From assembly GCA_038526915.1 (NCBI GenBank), contig JBCBGF010000003.1, forward strand, positions 1 to 64,000: a stretch of DNA of 64,000 bases, given 5' to 3'. The stretch comes from JBCBGF01 sp038526915. Its GTDB lineage: Bacteria; Pseudomonadota; Alphaproteobacteria; Rhodobacterales; Rhodobacteraceae. Below the pieces are notes generated by a model that worked only from the letters and a program-made list of their open reading frames with translations, had not been told where the DNA came from and ran no database searches. The translations under genes were made by a program, and so were the position numbers. Positions 31,082 through 40,004 of this stretch are shown piece after piece (the stretch's first letter is position 1; every line of letters starts with the position of its first letter).

Positions 31082-32329
31082 ATGCAACGCTATTCCGTCT
31101 TTGCCGTCGCGCGTGAGGCCCTGCGCTTTCACAAAGGGTGGGATCGTGCCTGGGCCTCGCCCGAGCCGAAGAAGCGCTATGACGTGATCATCGTGGGCGC
31201 AGGCGGGCATGGGCTGGCGACGGCCTATTACCTGGGCAAGAACTTCGGGATCACTAATGTGGCCGTGATCGAAAAGGGGTGGCTTGGGGGAGGCAACACG
31301 GGTCGGAACACCACGATCATCCGCTCGAACTACCTGCAGGATCCCTCGGCTGCGATCTATGAGAAAGCGCGCAGTCTTTATGAGACGATGAGCCAGGACG
31401 TGAACTATAACGTCATGTTCAGCCCGCGGGGGGTGATGATGCTGGCCCAGACCGAGCATGAGGTGCGGGGGTATCAGCGGACAGCGCACGCCAACTCCCT
31501 CCAAGGCGTGTCGACCGAGTTCATTGGCCCAGAGCGCGTGAAAGAGCTCTGCCCGATCATTGAGGTTCGTGGTCCGCGCTATCCCGTCTTGGGCGCGCTG
31601 TGGCAGGCGCGGGGCGGCACGGCGCGGCATGATGCAGTGGCCTGGGGCTATGCGCGGGCCTGTTCTGCTATGGGCATGGACATCATCCAGAAGTGCGAGG
31701 TGACGGGCGTCCGGTCAGAAGATGGCAAGGTCGTGGGCGTGACCACGTCCAAGGGCGATATCGATTGTGACAAGCTGGGGATTGTCGTCGCGGGCCATTC
31801 GGGTGTGTTGGCCGAGATGGCGGGCTTCCGGCTGCCCATCGAAAGCGTGGCGTTGCAGGCGCTGGTGAGCGAGCCGATCAAGCCCTGTATGGATGTGGTT
31901 GTGATGGCCAACACGGTGCATGGCTATATGAGCCAGTCCGACAAGGGCGAGATGGTGATCGGTGGCGGGGCGGACGGATACAACAACTATACCCAGCGCG
32001 GGTCGTTCCATCATATCGAGGAAACGGTGCGCGCGCTGATTGAGACGTTCCCGATCATCTCGCGCCTGAAGATGCTGCGTCAGTGGGGCGGGATCGTGGA
32101 TATGACGGGGGACCGCTCGCCGATCATCTCGAAAACGCCTTTGGGGAACTGTTTCATCAATTGCGGCTGGGGGACTGGAGGCTTCAAGGCGATCCCGGGG
32201 TCTGGCTGGGCAACAGCAGAGATGATCGCGAAGGGCGAGCCGGGGCCCTTGGCGGAGGCGTTTGGGTTGGAGCGGTTCCGGGAGGGGCGGTTTATTGATG
32301 AAAGCGTGGCGGCGGGGGTGGCGCATTGA
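31082..32329 (+). CDS. soxB: Sarcosine oxidase beta subunit
   Basis: A 415-residue flavoprotein subunit. The FAD-binding motif is VIIVGAGGHGLATAYYLG (residues 34-51), followed by GWLGGGNTGRNTTIIRSNYL, and the C-terminal GWGTGGFKAIPGSG is typical of SoxB. The heterotetramer oxidises sarcosine with tetrahydrofolate and O2 to glycine, methylene-tetrahydrofolate and H2O2. The ATG at 31082 begins the conserved MQRYSVFAVAREAL; an upstream start at 31058 is less likely. First gene of the sox cluster, with four small genes between it and soxD. Confidence 0.95.
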   Translation: MQRYSVFAVAREALRFHKGWDRAWASPEPKKRYDVIIVGAGGHGLATAYYLGKNFGITNVAVIEKGWLGGGNTGRNTTIIRSNYLQDPSAAIYEKARSLYETMSQDVNYNVMFSPRGVMMLAQTEHEVRGYQRTAHANSLQGVSTEFIGPERVKELCPIIEVRGPRYPVLGALWQARGGTARHDAVAWGYARACSAMGMDIIQKCEVTGVRSEDGKVVGVTTSKGDIDCDKLGIVVAGHSGVLAEMAGFRLPIESVALQALVSEPIKPCMDVVVMANTVHGYMSQSDKGEMVIGGGADGYNNYTQRGSFHHIEETVRALIETFPIISRLKMLRQWGGIVDMTGDRSPIISKTPLGNCFINCGWGTGGFKAIPGSGWATAEMIAKGEPGPLAEAFGLERFREGRFIDESVAAGVAH

Positions 32330-32754
32330 TGCGGCGCCGCGTTGGAATAGAAGGTGTTGCTGCCGCGCTGGGTTGGATCGGTCTAGCCTGCTGGTGTGCA
32401 GGTTCACTTTGTTTTTTGTTGGCCGGACACGAGCAGCTCTTCTCTCGAACTGGATCGATTGGAGTAGGGGCGATCGTCCTGATGTTTCTTACCCAACGAG
32501 CCAAACGGCAGGTCGAAATGGCCGAAAACGCGACAGCTATGCTCTTGGAACAGTGGCAGATGACTGAAGCGTCTTTCGCTGGCAACGACGAAAAGTATCG
32601 CGACAGTCATAAGAAACGAATGAACGCATACTTGGCGATGCAAGGAGAGCATGTGCGTTCCACACGTATTCAGGCATGGGAGGCATTGGGTGTGGCCTTT
32701 GCTTCTCTACAGTGGGGATTCGGTGATCTGGTTGTAGAACGGGTGGTTGGATGA
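32329..32754 (+). CDS. Small membrane protein, paralogue of 33656-34099
   Basis: A 141-residue protein with two N-terminal hydrophobic segments (AALGWIGLACWCAGSLCFLL and IGVGAIVLMFL) and a charged helical remainder. It resembles the protein at 33656-34099: QLFSRTGSIGVGAIVLMFL against ELFQRFGSLGVASAVLFF, and ASLQWGFGDL against ATLQWGFGDL. Function is unknown. Its ATG shares one base with the soxB stop (TGATG), so it is coupled to soxB. Local GC is lower than in soxB. Confidence 0.65.
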   Translation: MRRRVGIEGVAAALGWIGLACWCAGSLCFLLAGHEQLFSRTGSIGVGAIVLMFLTQRAKRQVEMAENATAMLLEQWQMTEASFAGNDEKYRDSHKKRMNAYLAMQGEHVRSTRIQAWEALGVAFASLQWGFGDLVVERVVG

Positions 32755-33073
32755 CAATCCCCCTAGAGAATAACAGACTTGCCCGGGCTTGCCCGGGCGA
32801 TGCCCGCACCGCCCCCCCGGGGCGGGCATACTGCCCTCCCCGCGGCGCGGGCATCGCCCTCTGTTGGGCGCAGGCGGATACGGATCAGGCTTTTCCACAT
32901 ATCCACAAGCCAAAACCTGCCGAAATCGGGCGCTCCAGCCCATCGGCCTTCTCTGGCCGACCCCGACTCACGAAAACCGCTACATTTGGCTCAAACCCGC
33001 CGCTCCCAACGCACACCCCTTCGCGCGCCGATCTCGGAGGTCCACCATCGGACCCACGAGAGGAGGACGCATC
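32755..33073. other. GC-palindrome-rich spacer inside the sox region
   Basis: About 320 bases without a supported gene. It carries repeated CCCGGGC units (about 32779-32800) and GC-rich inverted repeats such as GCCCGC...GCGGGC (32813-32853), which may terminate or attenuate transcription after the small membrane gene. The last 60 bases lead into an AGGAGG ribosome site for the next gene. Confidence 0.4.
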
Positions 33074-33289
33074 ATGTCAGACTACGACTATCGACCGAAT
33101 TACCAACGCGGCCCCGGGGCCATGGACTATTCGAACTCAGGCAGTGGCGGCGGCTTGTGGCCCGCGATTGGCCTGGTCGCCGTCTTGGCCTTCATCGGCC
33201 TTATCATCTACGGCGCCGTCACAGCCCCCGAAACCGGGGCCGAGGTCACACCGGCTGTGCCGGCGCCCACGGACGGCACCGGGCAGTAA
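33074..33289 (+). CDS. 71-residue single-pass membrane protein
   Basis: A small protein with a Tyr/Gly/Ser-rich hydrophilic start (SDYDYRPNYQRGPGAMDYSN), one transmembrane segment (LWPAIGLVAVLAFIGLIIYGA) and a Pro/Thr-rich tail. AGGAGG precedes the ATG at 33074. Family and function are unknown. It is one of four small membrane-protein genes between soxB and soxD. Confidence 0.6.
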   Translation: MSDYDYRPNYQRGPGAMDYSNSGSGGGLWPAIGLVAVLAFIGLIIYGAVTAPETGAEVTPAVPAPTDGTGQ

Positions 33290-33454
33290 CGCGGGATCTT
33301 CCGCGACACCAACGCCGCGCGGGCGCCGCCGGGCGCCCGCGAACCGCGCTACACCACCAAGACAAACAGCAAAGATCCGCGCGCCTTGGGCCAGGGTCTT
33401 GACCCACGCGTGGGCGCCCTTATCTCGTCAGCAAAGCACGACGGAGAACGACCC

Positions 33455-33640
33455 ATGCAAGCAATTATGCGCCGCATCCCCAGCCAAGACGACCTGCACC
33501 GCAACCGCGCCAAACTCGCCGGTTTCGGCGCCGGGATTGTGGTGCCGCTTGCCGTGGCCGCCTTCTTCAACGTCACTTTCACCGGCTACGGCCTCAGTGA
33601 AGAGCCGACGCCCCCGCCGGTCATCTACCCCAACTGGTAA
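33455..33640 (+). CDS. 61-residue single-pass membrane protein
   Basis: A small protein with a basic N-terminus (MRRIPSQDDLHRNRAKLAG), one hydrophobic segment (GFGAGIVVPLAVAAFFNVTF) and a short proline-rich tail. GGAG lies upstream of the ATG at 33455; a longer frame from 33386 adds unlikely sequence. Unknown family. It lies 15 bases before the next small membrane gene. Confidence 0.55.
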   Translation: MQAIMRRIPSQDDLHRNRAKLAGFGAGIVVPLAVAAFFNVTFTGYGLSEEPTPPPVIYPNW

Positions 33641-33655
33641 CATCCGGTGGCGGGC

Positions 33656-34099
33656 ATGACCCGCCACTGGCCGCAGATTATGGTGCTGCGCCTGGCGCGC
33701 GCTATCGCACTTGTGGGCCTTTCGGCCTACGTCGTGGGCACGATCACCGCGATCATCATCGGTGCGCCTGAGCTGTTTCAGCGCTTCGGCTCCTTGGGCG
33801 TGGCCTCCGCCGTTCTGTTCTTCACCGACCGACTTCTGGCCATCGAGCTCAACCGCCAACGCGCGGTTGAAGAAATGCTGCACGAATACGGCCTGCGGTT
33901 TGAGGCGTTGTCGTCCGGCATCCCGCCAGAAGACCTGCCCGAGAAGGGCTATGGCGTTGATTTCCTCGATGAGGAAACTGCGTTCAACCAATTGCGCCGC
34001 CACGCCTCGCGCATCCAGACCCGCAACATTTTCCTTCTGACCGCCGCCACCCTGCAATGGGGTTTCGGCGATCTGTTTCTGAACTGGGCCCGATCATGA
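33656..34099 (+). CDS. Small membrane protein, paralogue of 32329-32754
   Basis: A 147-residue protein with two N-terminal hydrophobic segments (RAIALVGLSAYVVGTITAII, GSLGVASAVLFF) and an amphipathic remainder ending in RNIFLLTAATLQWGFGDL. The C-terminal block and the GS-GV membrane loop match the gene following soxB. ATG at 33656 and GTG at 33647 are both possible. It lies 22 bases before soxD and is probably co-transcribed with it. Function unknown. Confidence 0.65.
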   Translation: MTRHWPQIMVLRLARAIALVGLSAYVVGTITAIIIGAPELFQRFGSLGVASAVLFFTDRLLAIELNRQRAVEEMLHEYGLRFEALSSGIPPEDLPEKGYGVDFLDEETAFNQLRRHASRIQTRNIFLLTAATLQWGFGDLFLNWARS

Positions 34100-34121
34100 C
34101 CTGTTTGTTGAAAGCCGCGCG

Positions 34122-34451
34122 ATGCTGATCCTGCGGTGCCCCTATTGCGGTGTGGACGCCGATGAAACCGAGCTGACGCCGGGCGGTGAAGCGCATCTGA
34201 AACGCTTTGGCCCCGGATCGGATGATGCCGCGTTTGAGGCCTATCTGTTCCAGCGCGAGAACCCCAAGGGTGTCCATTTTGAACGCTGGCGCCACACCTA
34301 TGGCTGCGGCAAGTGGTTCCACGCCGCCCGCTGCACCATTACGAATGAGGTGTTTGGCACCTATCCCGCGCAAATGATGGAGCCACCAAGCGAGCTTGTG
34401 GACCTGATCGCCGCGAAACGCCCCGGCTGGGTGTCGAGGTGGACGCTATGA
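34122..34451 (+). CDS. soxD: Sarcosine oxidase delta subunit
   Basis: A 109-residue zinc-binding subunit. CPYCG near the start, TELTPGGEAH, then WRHTYGCGKWFHAARC give the cysteine and histidine ligands of the SoxD zinc site. It stabilises the heterotetramer. Its stop overlaps the soxA start by ATGA. Confidence 0.95.
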   Translation: MLILRCPYCGVDADETELTPGGEAHLKRFGPGSDDAAFEAYLFQRENPKGVHFERWRHTYGCGKWFHAARCTITNEVFGTYPAQMMEPPSELVDLIAAKRPGWVSRWTL

Positions 34452-37400
34452 GCACACGACTTCCCGCAGGCGGGCGGCGGATCGATCGCGACGTCCGTGT
34501 TGAGTTCACGTTCAACGGCAAGCGCATGGTGGGGTTTGAGGGCGATACCCTGGCCTCGGCGCTTTTGGCCGAGGGGCAAATGCTGGTGGGCCGGTCGTTC
34601 AAGTACCACCGCCCCCGCGGTGTCGTTGCCAGCGGTGCGGAGGAACCCAATGCGCTGATGAACCTCGGCTCGGGACGGCGGCTGGAGCCCAATCAGCGCG
34701 CCACCACGACGGAGCTGTTTGAGGGGCTGGAGGCAACCAGCCAGAACCACTGGCCGAGCCTGGAATTTGACGTGGGCGCGATCAACGCGCGGCTGTCACG
34801 GTTCCTGCCCGCGGGCTTTTACTACAAGATGTTCATGTGGCCGCGCCCCTTTTGGAAGCACGTCTACGAGCCGTTCATTCGCCAGTCCGCGGGTCTTGGC
34901 CAAGCGCCCAATGCGCGGGATGCCGACACCTACGAACACATGCACGCCCATGTCGATGTTCTGGTTGTCGGTGGGGGAATCGCGGGGCTGACGGCGGCGA
35001 AGGCTGCTGGAGCTTCCGGCGCGCGGGTCATGCTGATCGAACAGACCGCGCATTGGGGCGGACGCGCGCCGGTGGATCGCGCGATTATCGACGGGTTGCC
35101 CGCCGAGACATGGATCGATGAGACGGTCGAGGCGCTGGAAGATGCGGACAACATCCGCCTGCGCACCCGCACCATGGGCGCCGGGGTCTATGACCACGGA
35201 TACATTCTGGCCTATGAGCGGTTAAGCGACCATGATCCCCGCACCGACCGCCCCCGCCACCGCTTGTGGAAGATACGCGCCAAGCAGATCGTCACCGCTA
35301 CCGGCGCGATTGAACGCCCGCTGGCCTTTGCCGGGAACGATTTGCCGGGCGTGATGCTGGCCAGCGCTTTGCGGGACTATGTCGAAGACTACGGCGTCAG
35401 CCCGGGCGACCGGACGGTGATCGTAACCAATAACGATGATGCGTACCGTACCGCGATTTCGCTGCATGAGGCGGGGCTCGATGTGCCCGCTGTTCTCGAC
35501 GCGCGGGGCACGGTGACAGGCGACTTGCCCGATCAGGTGCGGGCGCTGGGCATCCGGGTCGAGGCAGGCCGCGCCATCGCCAAGGTCAAAGGGGCCGCGC
35601 GGGTGCAAGGCGTGGCCGTTTGCCTGCAAGCGGGTGAGGGGGCGGTGCTGGAAGAGATCGCGTGCGATGCCGTCGCGATGTCGGGCGGCTGGTCGCCGGT
35701 GGTCCACCTCTGGTCTCACTGCGGGGGCAAACTGGTCTGGGATGCGGCACAAGCGCATTTCCGGCCGGATCCGGCGCAGGCGCCCATTGGGGCCGATGGT
35801 GCTCCGTTTGTAATCTCAGCCGGGGCCGCGAGCGGGCCGATGGGGACGCAAGAGGTGCTAGCCGATGCACACGCCGCAGGGCTGTCGGCCGCGAAATCGG
35901 CTGGGGCGGAGGCCGCTGGCGGCGATGTGCCGACCGCCGAAGATGTGCCCGAGGCGGCCATAGAACCTGTCTGGATCATGCCCCAGGGCGCGGGGGATGA
36001 GTTGCGCGCAAAGATGTGGCTGGATTTCCAGAACGACGTGAAGGTGTCAGACGTCCAGCTTGCCGCGCAGGAAGGGTTTGAAAGCGTCGAGCATACCAAG
36101 CGCTACACCACGCTCGGTATGGCAACGGATCAGGGGAAGCTTAGCAATATCAACGGCCTTGCGGTGCTGTCTCAGTCTTTAGGTGAAGAGATCCCGAAGG
36201 TTGGGACGACCACCTTCCGCCCGCCTTACACCCCAATCTCCATGGGTGCGATTGCGGGCGAGGCGCGTGGCGCGATGTTCCAGCCGCTGCGCCGGACGCC
36301 GATCCACGATTGGCACGCGGCGAACGGCGCCCATTGGGAGCCGGTGGGCCAGTGGCGGCGGCCCTACACATACCTGCGGGCGGGGGAGACGGTCGACCAG
36401 GCGGTCGCGCGCGAGGTGACGAACACCCGCGAAGCCGTTGGTTTGCTTGACGCATCCACGCTTGGCAAGATCATCGTGAAGGGCCCCGATGCGGGCCGCT
36501 TCCTGGACATGATGTACACGAACATGATGTCGACCCTGCCCGTGGGCCGCTGCCGCTATGGTCTGATGTGTTCGGAAAACGGGTTCCTGATCGACGATGG
36601 CGTCGTCGCGCGGATGGGTGAGGACGAATGGCTCTGCCACACCACAACCGGCGGCGCGGATCGTATCCATGCGCATATGGAGGAATGGCTCCAGACCGAG
36701 TGGTGGGACTGGCAGGTGCATACGGCCAATCTGACCGAGCAATATGCCCAGATCGCGGTTGTGGGGCCCGATGCCCGGAACCTTCTGGAAGATCTGGGCG
36801 ATATGGACCTGAGCGCCGAGGCGCTGCCTTTCATGCACTGGACGGAGGGCAAGTTGGGTGCGTTCGACGTGCGCGTCTTCCGCATCTCATTCTCGGGCGA
36901 GCTCAGCTATGAAATCGCGGTGCCTGCGGGGCAGGGGCGGGCGTTTTGGGATGCCCTTCTGGAAGCGGGCGAACCCCACGGCGTCATGCCCTACGGCACA
37001 GAGGCGTTGCATATCATGCGGGCCGAGAAAGGCTTTATCATGATCGGGGATGAAACCGATGGCACAGTCATCCCGCAGGACCTGGGGCTGGGTTGGGCGA
37101 TCTCGAAGAAGAAGGACGATTTCCTGGGCAAGCGCGCGCAAGAGCGGTCGCATATGACCGACCCCACGCGCTGGAAACTGGTCGGACTGGAAACACTAGA
37201 TGGGTCCAGATTGCCCGATGGTGCCTATGCTCTGGCCGAGGGCAAAAACGCCAACGGGCAGGGCAACACCCAGGGCCGCGTGACCTCGACCTACCAATCG
37301 CCGACGCTGGGAAAAGGGATCGCGATGGGCCTAGTTCTGAACGGCCCGGACCGGATGGGGGAGGTGCTGCGCTTTACCAATATCGGTGGCCCCCCGATCA

Positions 37401-37459
37401 AGGCGCGGATCGTCGACCCGGTCTTCTATGATCCCGACGGGGAGAAGCAGAATGTCTGA
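34448..37459 (+). CDS. soxA: Sarcosine oxidase alpha subunit
   Basis: A 1003-residue subunit with three parts. A ferredoxin-like N-terminus (FEGDTLASALLAEGQMLVGR, residues 28-47) comes first. A pyridine-nucleotide-binding core follows, with VLVVGGGIAGLTAAKAAGAS near 170. The C-terminal aminomethyltransferase (GCV_T-like) half binds folate, with GKIIVKGPDAGRFLDMMYTN and SFSGELSYEIAVP. Together with SoxB, D and G it converts sarcosine and tetrahydrofolate to glycine and methylene-tetrahydrofolate. The ATG at 34448 overlaps soxD, and its end overlaps soxG by eight bases. Confidence 0.95.
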   Translation: MSTRLPAGGRRIDRDVRVEFTFNGKRMVGFEGDTLASALLAEGQMLVGRSFKYHRPRGVVASGAEEPNALMNLGSGRRLEPNQRATTTELFEGLEATSQNHWPSLEFDVGAINARLSRFLPAGFYYKMFMWPRPFWKHVYEPFIRQSAGLGQAPNARDADTYEHMHAHVDVLVVGGGIAGLTAAKAAGASGARVMLIEQTAHWGGRAPVDRAIIDGLPAETWIDETVEALEDADNIRLRTRTMGAGVYDHGYILAYERLSDHDPRTDRPRHRLWKIRAKQIVTATGAIERPLAFAGNDLPGVMLASALRDYVEDYGVSPGDRTVIVTNNDDAYRTAISLHEAGLDVPAVLDARGTVTGDLPDQVRALGIRVEAGRAIAKVKGAARVQGVAVCLQAGEGAVLEEIACDAVAMSGGWSPVVHLWSHCGGKLVWDAAQAHFRPDPAQAPIGADGAPFVISAGAASGPMGTQEVLADAHAAGLSAAKSAGAEAAGGDVPTAEDVPEAAIEPVWIMPQGAGDELRAKMWLDFQNDVKVSDVQLAAQEGFESVEHTKRYTTLGMATDQGKLSNINGLAVLSQSLGEEIPKVGTTTFRPPYTPISMGAIAGEARGAMFQPLRRTPIHDWHAANGAHWEPVGQWRRPYTYLRAGETVDQAVAREVTNTREAVGLLDASTLGKIIVKGPDAGRFLDMMYTNMMSTLPVGRCRYGLMCSENGFLIDDGVVARMGEDEWLCHTTTGGADRIHAHMEEWLQTEWWDWQVHTANLTEQYAQIAVVGPDARNLLEDLGDMDLSAEALPFMHWTEGKLGAFDVRVFRISFSGELSYEIAVPAGQGRAFWDALLEAGEPHGVMPYGTEALHIMRAEKGFIMIGDETDGTVIPQDLGLGWAISKKKDDFLGKRAQERSHMTDPTRWKLVGLETLDGSRLPDGAYALAEGKNANGQGNTQGRVTSTYQSPTLGKGIAMGLVLNGPDRMGEVLRFTNIGGPPIKARIVDPVFYDPDGEKQNV

Positions 37460-38018
37460 GATCGCAAGCGCCTTGCCCGGGACCGCTTTTGATGGGCTCG
37501 TTCGGATCGCAGAAGCCGGTCCGCGCGGGATGGTGACAGTCAAGGGTGATCTGGCGGATACAAAACGGCGCGCTGCGGTGGCGGATGTCGCTGGTGTCGA
37601 CGTGCCGCCGATGCTGGGCGTCACGACCGACGGCGACCGCGGTGTCCTATGGATGGCCCCCGATGAAGTGCTTGTGCTAACCCCCTATGCTGATGCAGCA
37701 GAAAGCGCGCGGCGTATGACCGAAGCACTCTCTGACACCCACAGCCTCGTCGCCAACGTCTCTGAAGCCCGCGCCGTCTTCACCCTCATGGGTGCGCAGG
37801 TGCGCGACGTGCTGGCCAAGCTCACACCCGCCGACATGCACCCCGAAGCCCTGACACCCGGCACCCTGCGCCGCACCCGACTGGCCCAGGTGCCTGCCGC
37901 GTTCTGGCTGCGCGATGCGGAAACGGCCGAGCTGATCTGCTTCCGCTCGGTCGCGCAGTATGTGTTCGACATTCTGAGCCACGCCGCCCGTCCGGGCACC
38001 GCGCCGGGGCACTTCTAG
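37452..38018 (+). CDS. soxG: Sarcosine oxidase gamma subunit
   Basis: A 188-residue subunit related to the folate-binding aminomethyltransferase fold. Conserved features are VLWMAPDEVLVLTPYADAAE, ARAVFTLMGAQVRDVLAKL and AQVPAAFWLRDAETAELICF. The ATG at 37452 overlaps the soxA stop; an earlier start at 37386 lies within soxA. It ends the sox operon. A spacer of 81 bases separates it from sodB, and the H2O2 made by the oxidase fits a nearby oxidative-defence gene. Confidence 0.92.
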   Translation: MSEIASALPGTAFDGLVRIAEAGPRGMVTVKGDLADTKRRAAVADVAGVDVPPMLGVTTDGDRGVLWMAPDEVLVLTPYADAAESARRMTEALSDTHSLVANVSEARAVFTLMGAQVRDVLAKLTPADMHPEALTPGTLRRTRLAQVPAAFWLRDAETAELICFRSVAQYVFDILSHAARPGTAPGHF

Positions 38019-38099
38019 GCCGATCTGCCCTTGACGACCTGTCGCAGGCAGCACAGGTATGCCGCGATATCTGCGAAACCTTAACCAAGAGGCTCTCCT

Positions 38100-38699
38100 A
38101 TGGCTTTTGAACTTCCCGACCTCCCCTATGCCCACGACGCGCTGGCCGCGAACGGCATGTCGCAGGAGACGCTCGAATACCACCACGACCTGCACCACAA
38201 GGCCTATGTCGACAACGGCAACAAGCTGATCGCGGGCACCGAGTGGGAGGGTAAAAGCCTCGAAGAGATCATCGTGGGCACCTATGACGCAGGTGCGGTC
38301 GCACAGAACGGTATCTTCAACAACATCAGCCAGCTCTGGAACCATAACGAGTTCTGGCAGATGATGGGCCCGGGTGAGAGCAAGATGCCCGGAGAACTGG
38401 AAAGTGCGCTGGTTGAGTCCTTCGGCTCGGTCGACGAATTCAAATCGCAGTTTTCCGCGGCAGGCGCCGGCCAGTTCGGCTCGGGCTGGGCATGGCTTGT
38501 CAAAGACAGCGACGGATCGCTGAAGGTGACGAAGACCGAAAACGGCGTGAACCCGCTCTGCTTCGGTCAAACCGCGCTTCTGGGCTGCGATGTATGGGAG
38601 CACAGCTACTACATCGACTTCCGCAACAAGCGGCCTGCCTATCTGACCAACTTCCTCGATAACCTCGTGAACTGGGAAAACGTCGCGTCGCGGATGTGA
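38100..38699 (+). CDS. sodB: Superoxide dismutase, Fe type
   Basis: A 199-residue cytoplasmic Fe/Mn superoxide dismutase. Metal ligands lie in LEYHHDLHHKAYVDN (first His), SQLWNHNEFW (second His) and DVWEHSYYIDFRNKRPAYL (Asp and third His). The glutamine in SQLWNH is the position found in iron enzymes, so Fe is likelier than Mn. It converts superoxide to H2O2 and O2. AGAGGCTCTCC precedes the ATG. A strong terminator follows. Confidence 0.95.
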   Translation: MAFELPDLPYAHDALAANGMSQETLEYHHDLHHKAYVDNGNKLIAGTEWEGKSLEEIIVGTYDAGAVAQNGIFNNISQLWNHNEFWQMMGPGESKMPGELESALVESFGSVDEFKSQFSAAGAGQFGSGWAWLVKDSDGSLKVTKTENGVNPLCFGQTALLGCDVWEHSYYIDFRNKRPAYLTNFLDNLVNWENVASRM

Positions 38700-38721
38700 T
38701 GTTGGCTAAGCGTTGACAAAG

Positions 38722-38752
38722 CCCCCGGCGCCCTGTGCCGGGGGTGTTTTTT
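38722..38752 (+). terminator. Rho-independent terminator after sodB
   Basis: CCCCCGGC (38722-38729) pairs with GCCGGGGG (38737-38744), followed by TGTTTTTT. Confidence 0.9.
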
Positions 38753-38806
38753 ATCCGAGTGTGTTGCACTATGTGTAGTATGTTGTGACGCAATGGGAAG
38801 CCAAAG

Positions 38807-39052
38807 ATGCCATCAGCCCTGAACATTCGCGATCTCGGCGGAACCCGGAAATCCGATATCGAGGCCGAGGCACGGCGCAGGGGCATTTCTGTCGCAGATA
38901 TCGTGCGCGAATACATCGATGCCGGCCTTGCCCGTACCCGGGCTGAGCGGGAGCGGGCGGCCTGGGTGGACTCGGCCAAGGCCGGGCTTGCCGATGAGGC
39001 GGAGTACGTGGCCCGGCATGGGCCAGCGCTGGCGCAATACCGGCGCTATTAG
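38807..39052 (+). CDS. ccdA: CcdA-like antitoxin
   Basis: An 81-residue antitoxin. An N-terminal ribbon-helix-helix-like region (KSDIEAEARRRGISVADIVREYIDAGL) is followed by a charged C-terminal stretch (RTRAERERAAWVDSAKAGLA) that in CcdA wraps around the toxin. It neutralises CcdB and represses its own operon. The toxin gene starts four bases after its stop. Confidence 0.8.
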   Translation: MPSALNIRDLGGTRKSDIEAEARRRGISVADIVREYIDAGLARTRAERERAAWVDSAKAGLADEAEYVARHGPALAQYRRY

Positions 39053-39055
39053 GCC

Positions 39056-39355
39056 TTGCCGCAAGCCGATCTTCACAGGACCCGCGCCGGGAACACCCTT
39101 GTCTGTCGTATCCAAACCGATCTTGGGGCAGAGGCGCCCCTGATCCTCTGTGCCCCGGTAGTACCGCGTGGTGAGTTCGGGCGGCTGGTGCCAAAGCTGC
39201 ACATCCCGGTCAGCTTCGACAACGACACGTATATCATTGTTATGTCTCAGATGGTTGCCATCCCAGCGACAGAGCTTGGGCCGGTGGTCGGCACCGTCGC
39301 AGCCTGGCGGGATGAGATTATCGCCGCGGTCGATCTGTTGGTGTCGGGGTTCTAG
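39056..39355 (+). CDS. ccdB: CcdB-like gyrase toxin
   Basis: A 99-residue protein of the CcdB/MazF-like fold. Family features are HRTRAGNTLVCRIQTDLGAE, PRGEFGRLVPKLHIPV and the end AWRDEIIAAVDLLVSGF, like the gyrase-binding C-terminus of CcdB. CcdB poisons DNA gyrase. The start is a TTG at 39056; no ATG is available. It is convergent with the LOG-family gene and overlaps its end by four bases, so the pair shares a compact 3' border. Confidence 0.8.
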   Translation: MPQADLHRTRAGNTLVCRIQTDLGAEAPLILCAPVVPRGEFGRLVPKLHIPVSFDNDTYIIVMSQMVAIPATELGPVVGTVAAWRDEIIAAVDLLVSGF

Positions 39356-39906
39356 AGCGCCGCTTCAACACTGGCGACACAGCCTTCCACGTCGTCCACA
39401 ACGGTCACGAACCCCAAAAGTGAGGCATCGGCAAACCCCTGTGCCACCACGTGATCCATCAACGCCACCAGCGGATCCCAATACCCCGCCACATTCAGCA
39501 GATTGATCGGCTTGGCGTGCAGCCCCAGCTGCGCCCAGGTCAGCACCTCAAAGAACTCATCCAGCGATCCCGCGCCACCCGGCAGCACCACAATCGCGTC
39601 TGAGTTCATGAACATCACCTTCTTGCGCTCATGCATGTTCTCGGTGACGACGAATTGCGTCAGGTCACGTTTGCCCACCTCCTGGTCAAGAAGGTGAACG
39701 GGGATGACGCCGAATGTCTCACCGCCAGCCCCCTGTGCCGCTTGGGCCGCCGCCCCCATCAGCCCCACATCGCCCGCTCCGTAAACCAGACGCAGCCCCG
39801 CCTTGGCCAGCGCGGTTCCCAAGGCCTCGGCCGCCGCGCGATAGGCTGGGTCCGCACCAAAGCGCGATCCGCAGAAGACGCAGACAGAACGGGCGGTTGG
39901 GGTCAT
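39352..39906 (-). CDS. LOG-family (TIGR00730) Rossmann-fold protein
   Basis: A 184-residue protein of the LOG family, some members of which release cytokinin bases or adenine from nucleoside monophosphates. SVCVFCGSRFGADPAYRAAA, the catalytic PGGAGSLDEFFEVLTWAQLG, and a central MHERKKVMFMNSDA are all present. Substrate in this organism is unknown. It is convergent with ccdB. Confidence 0.9.
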   Translation of the reverse strand: MTPTARSVCVFCGSRFGADPAYRAAAEALGTALAKAGLRLVYGAGDVGLMGAAAQAAQGAGGETFGVIPVHLLDQEVGKRDLTQFVVTENMHERKKVMFMNSDAIVVLPGGAGSLDEFFEVLTWAQLGLHAKPINLLNVAGYWDPLVALMDHVVAQGFADASLLGFVTVVDDVEGCVASVEAAL

Positions 39907-40004
39907 GACAGAGGCCTTTCAGAACAGTGTTTTGACGCCTGATACGCCTGTTGATAAAGTCGCTCAAGCACCGCGTGAGACAGCGCGGTTTGGGGACAAG
40001 ACAT

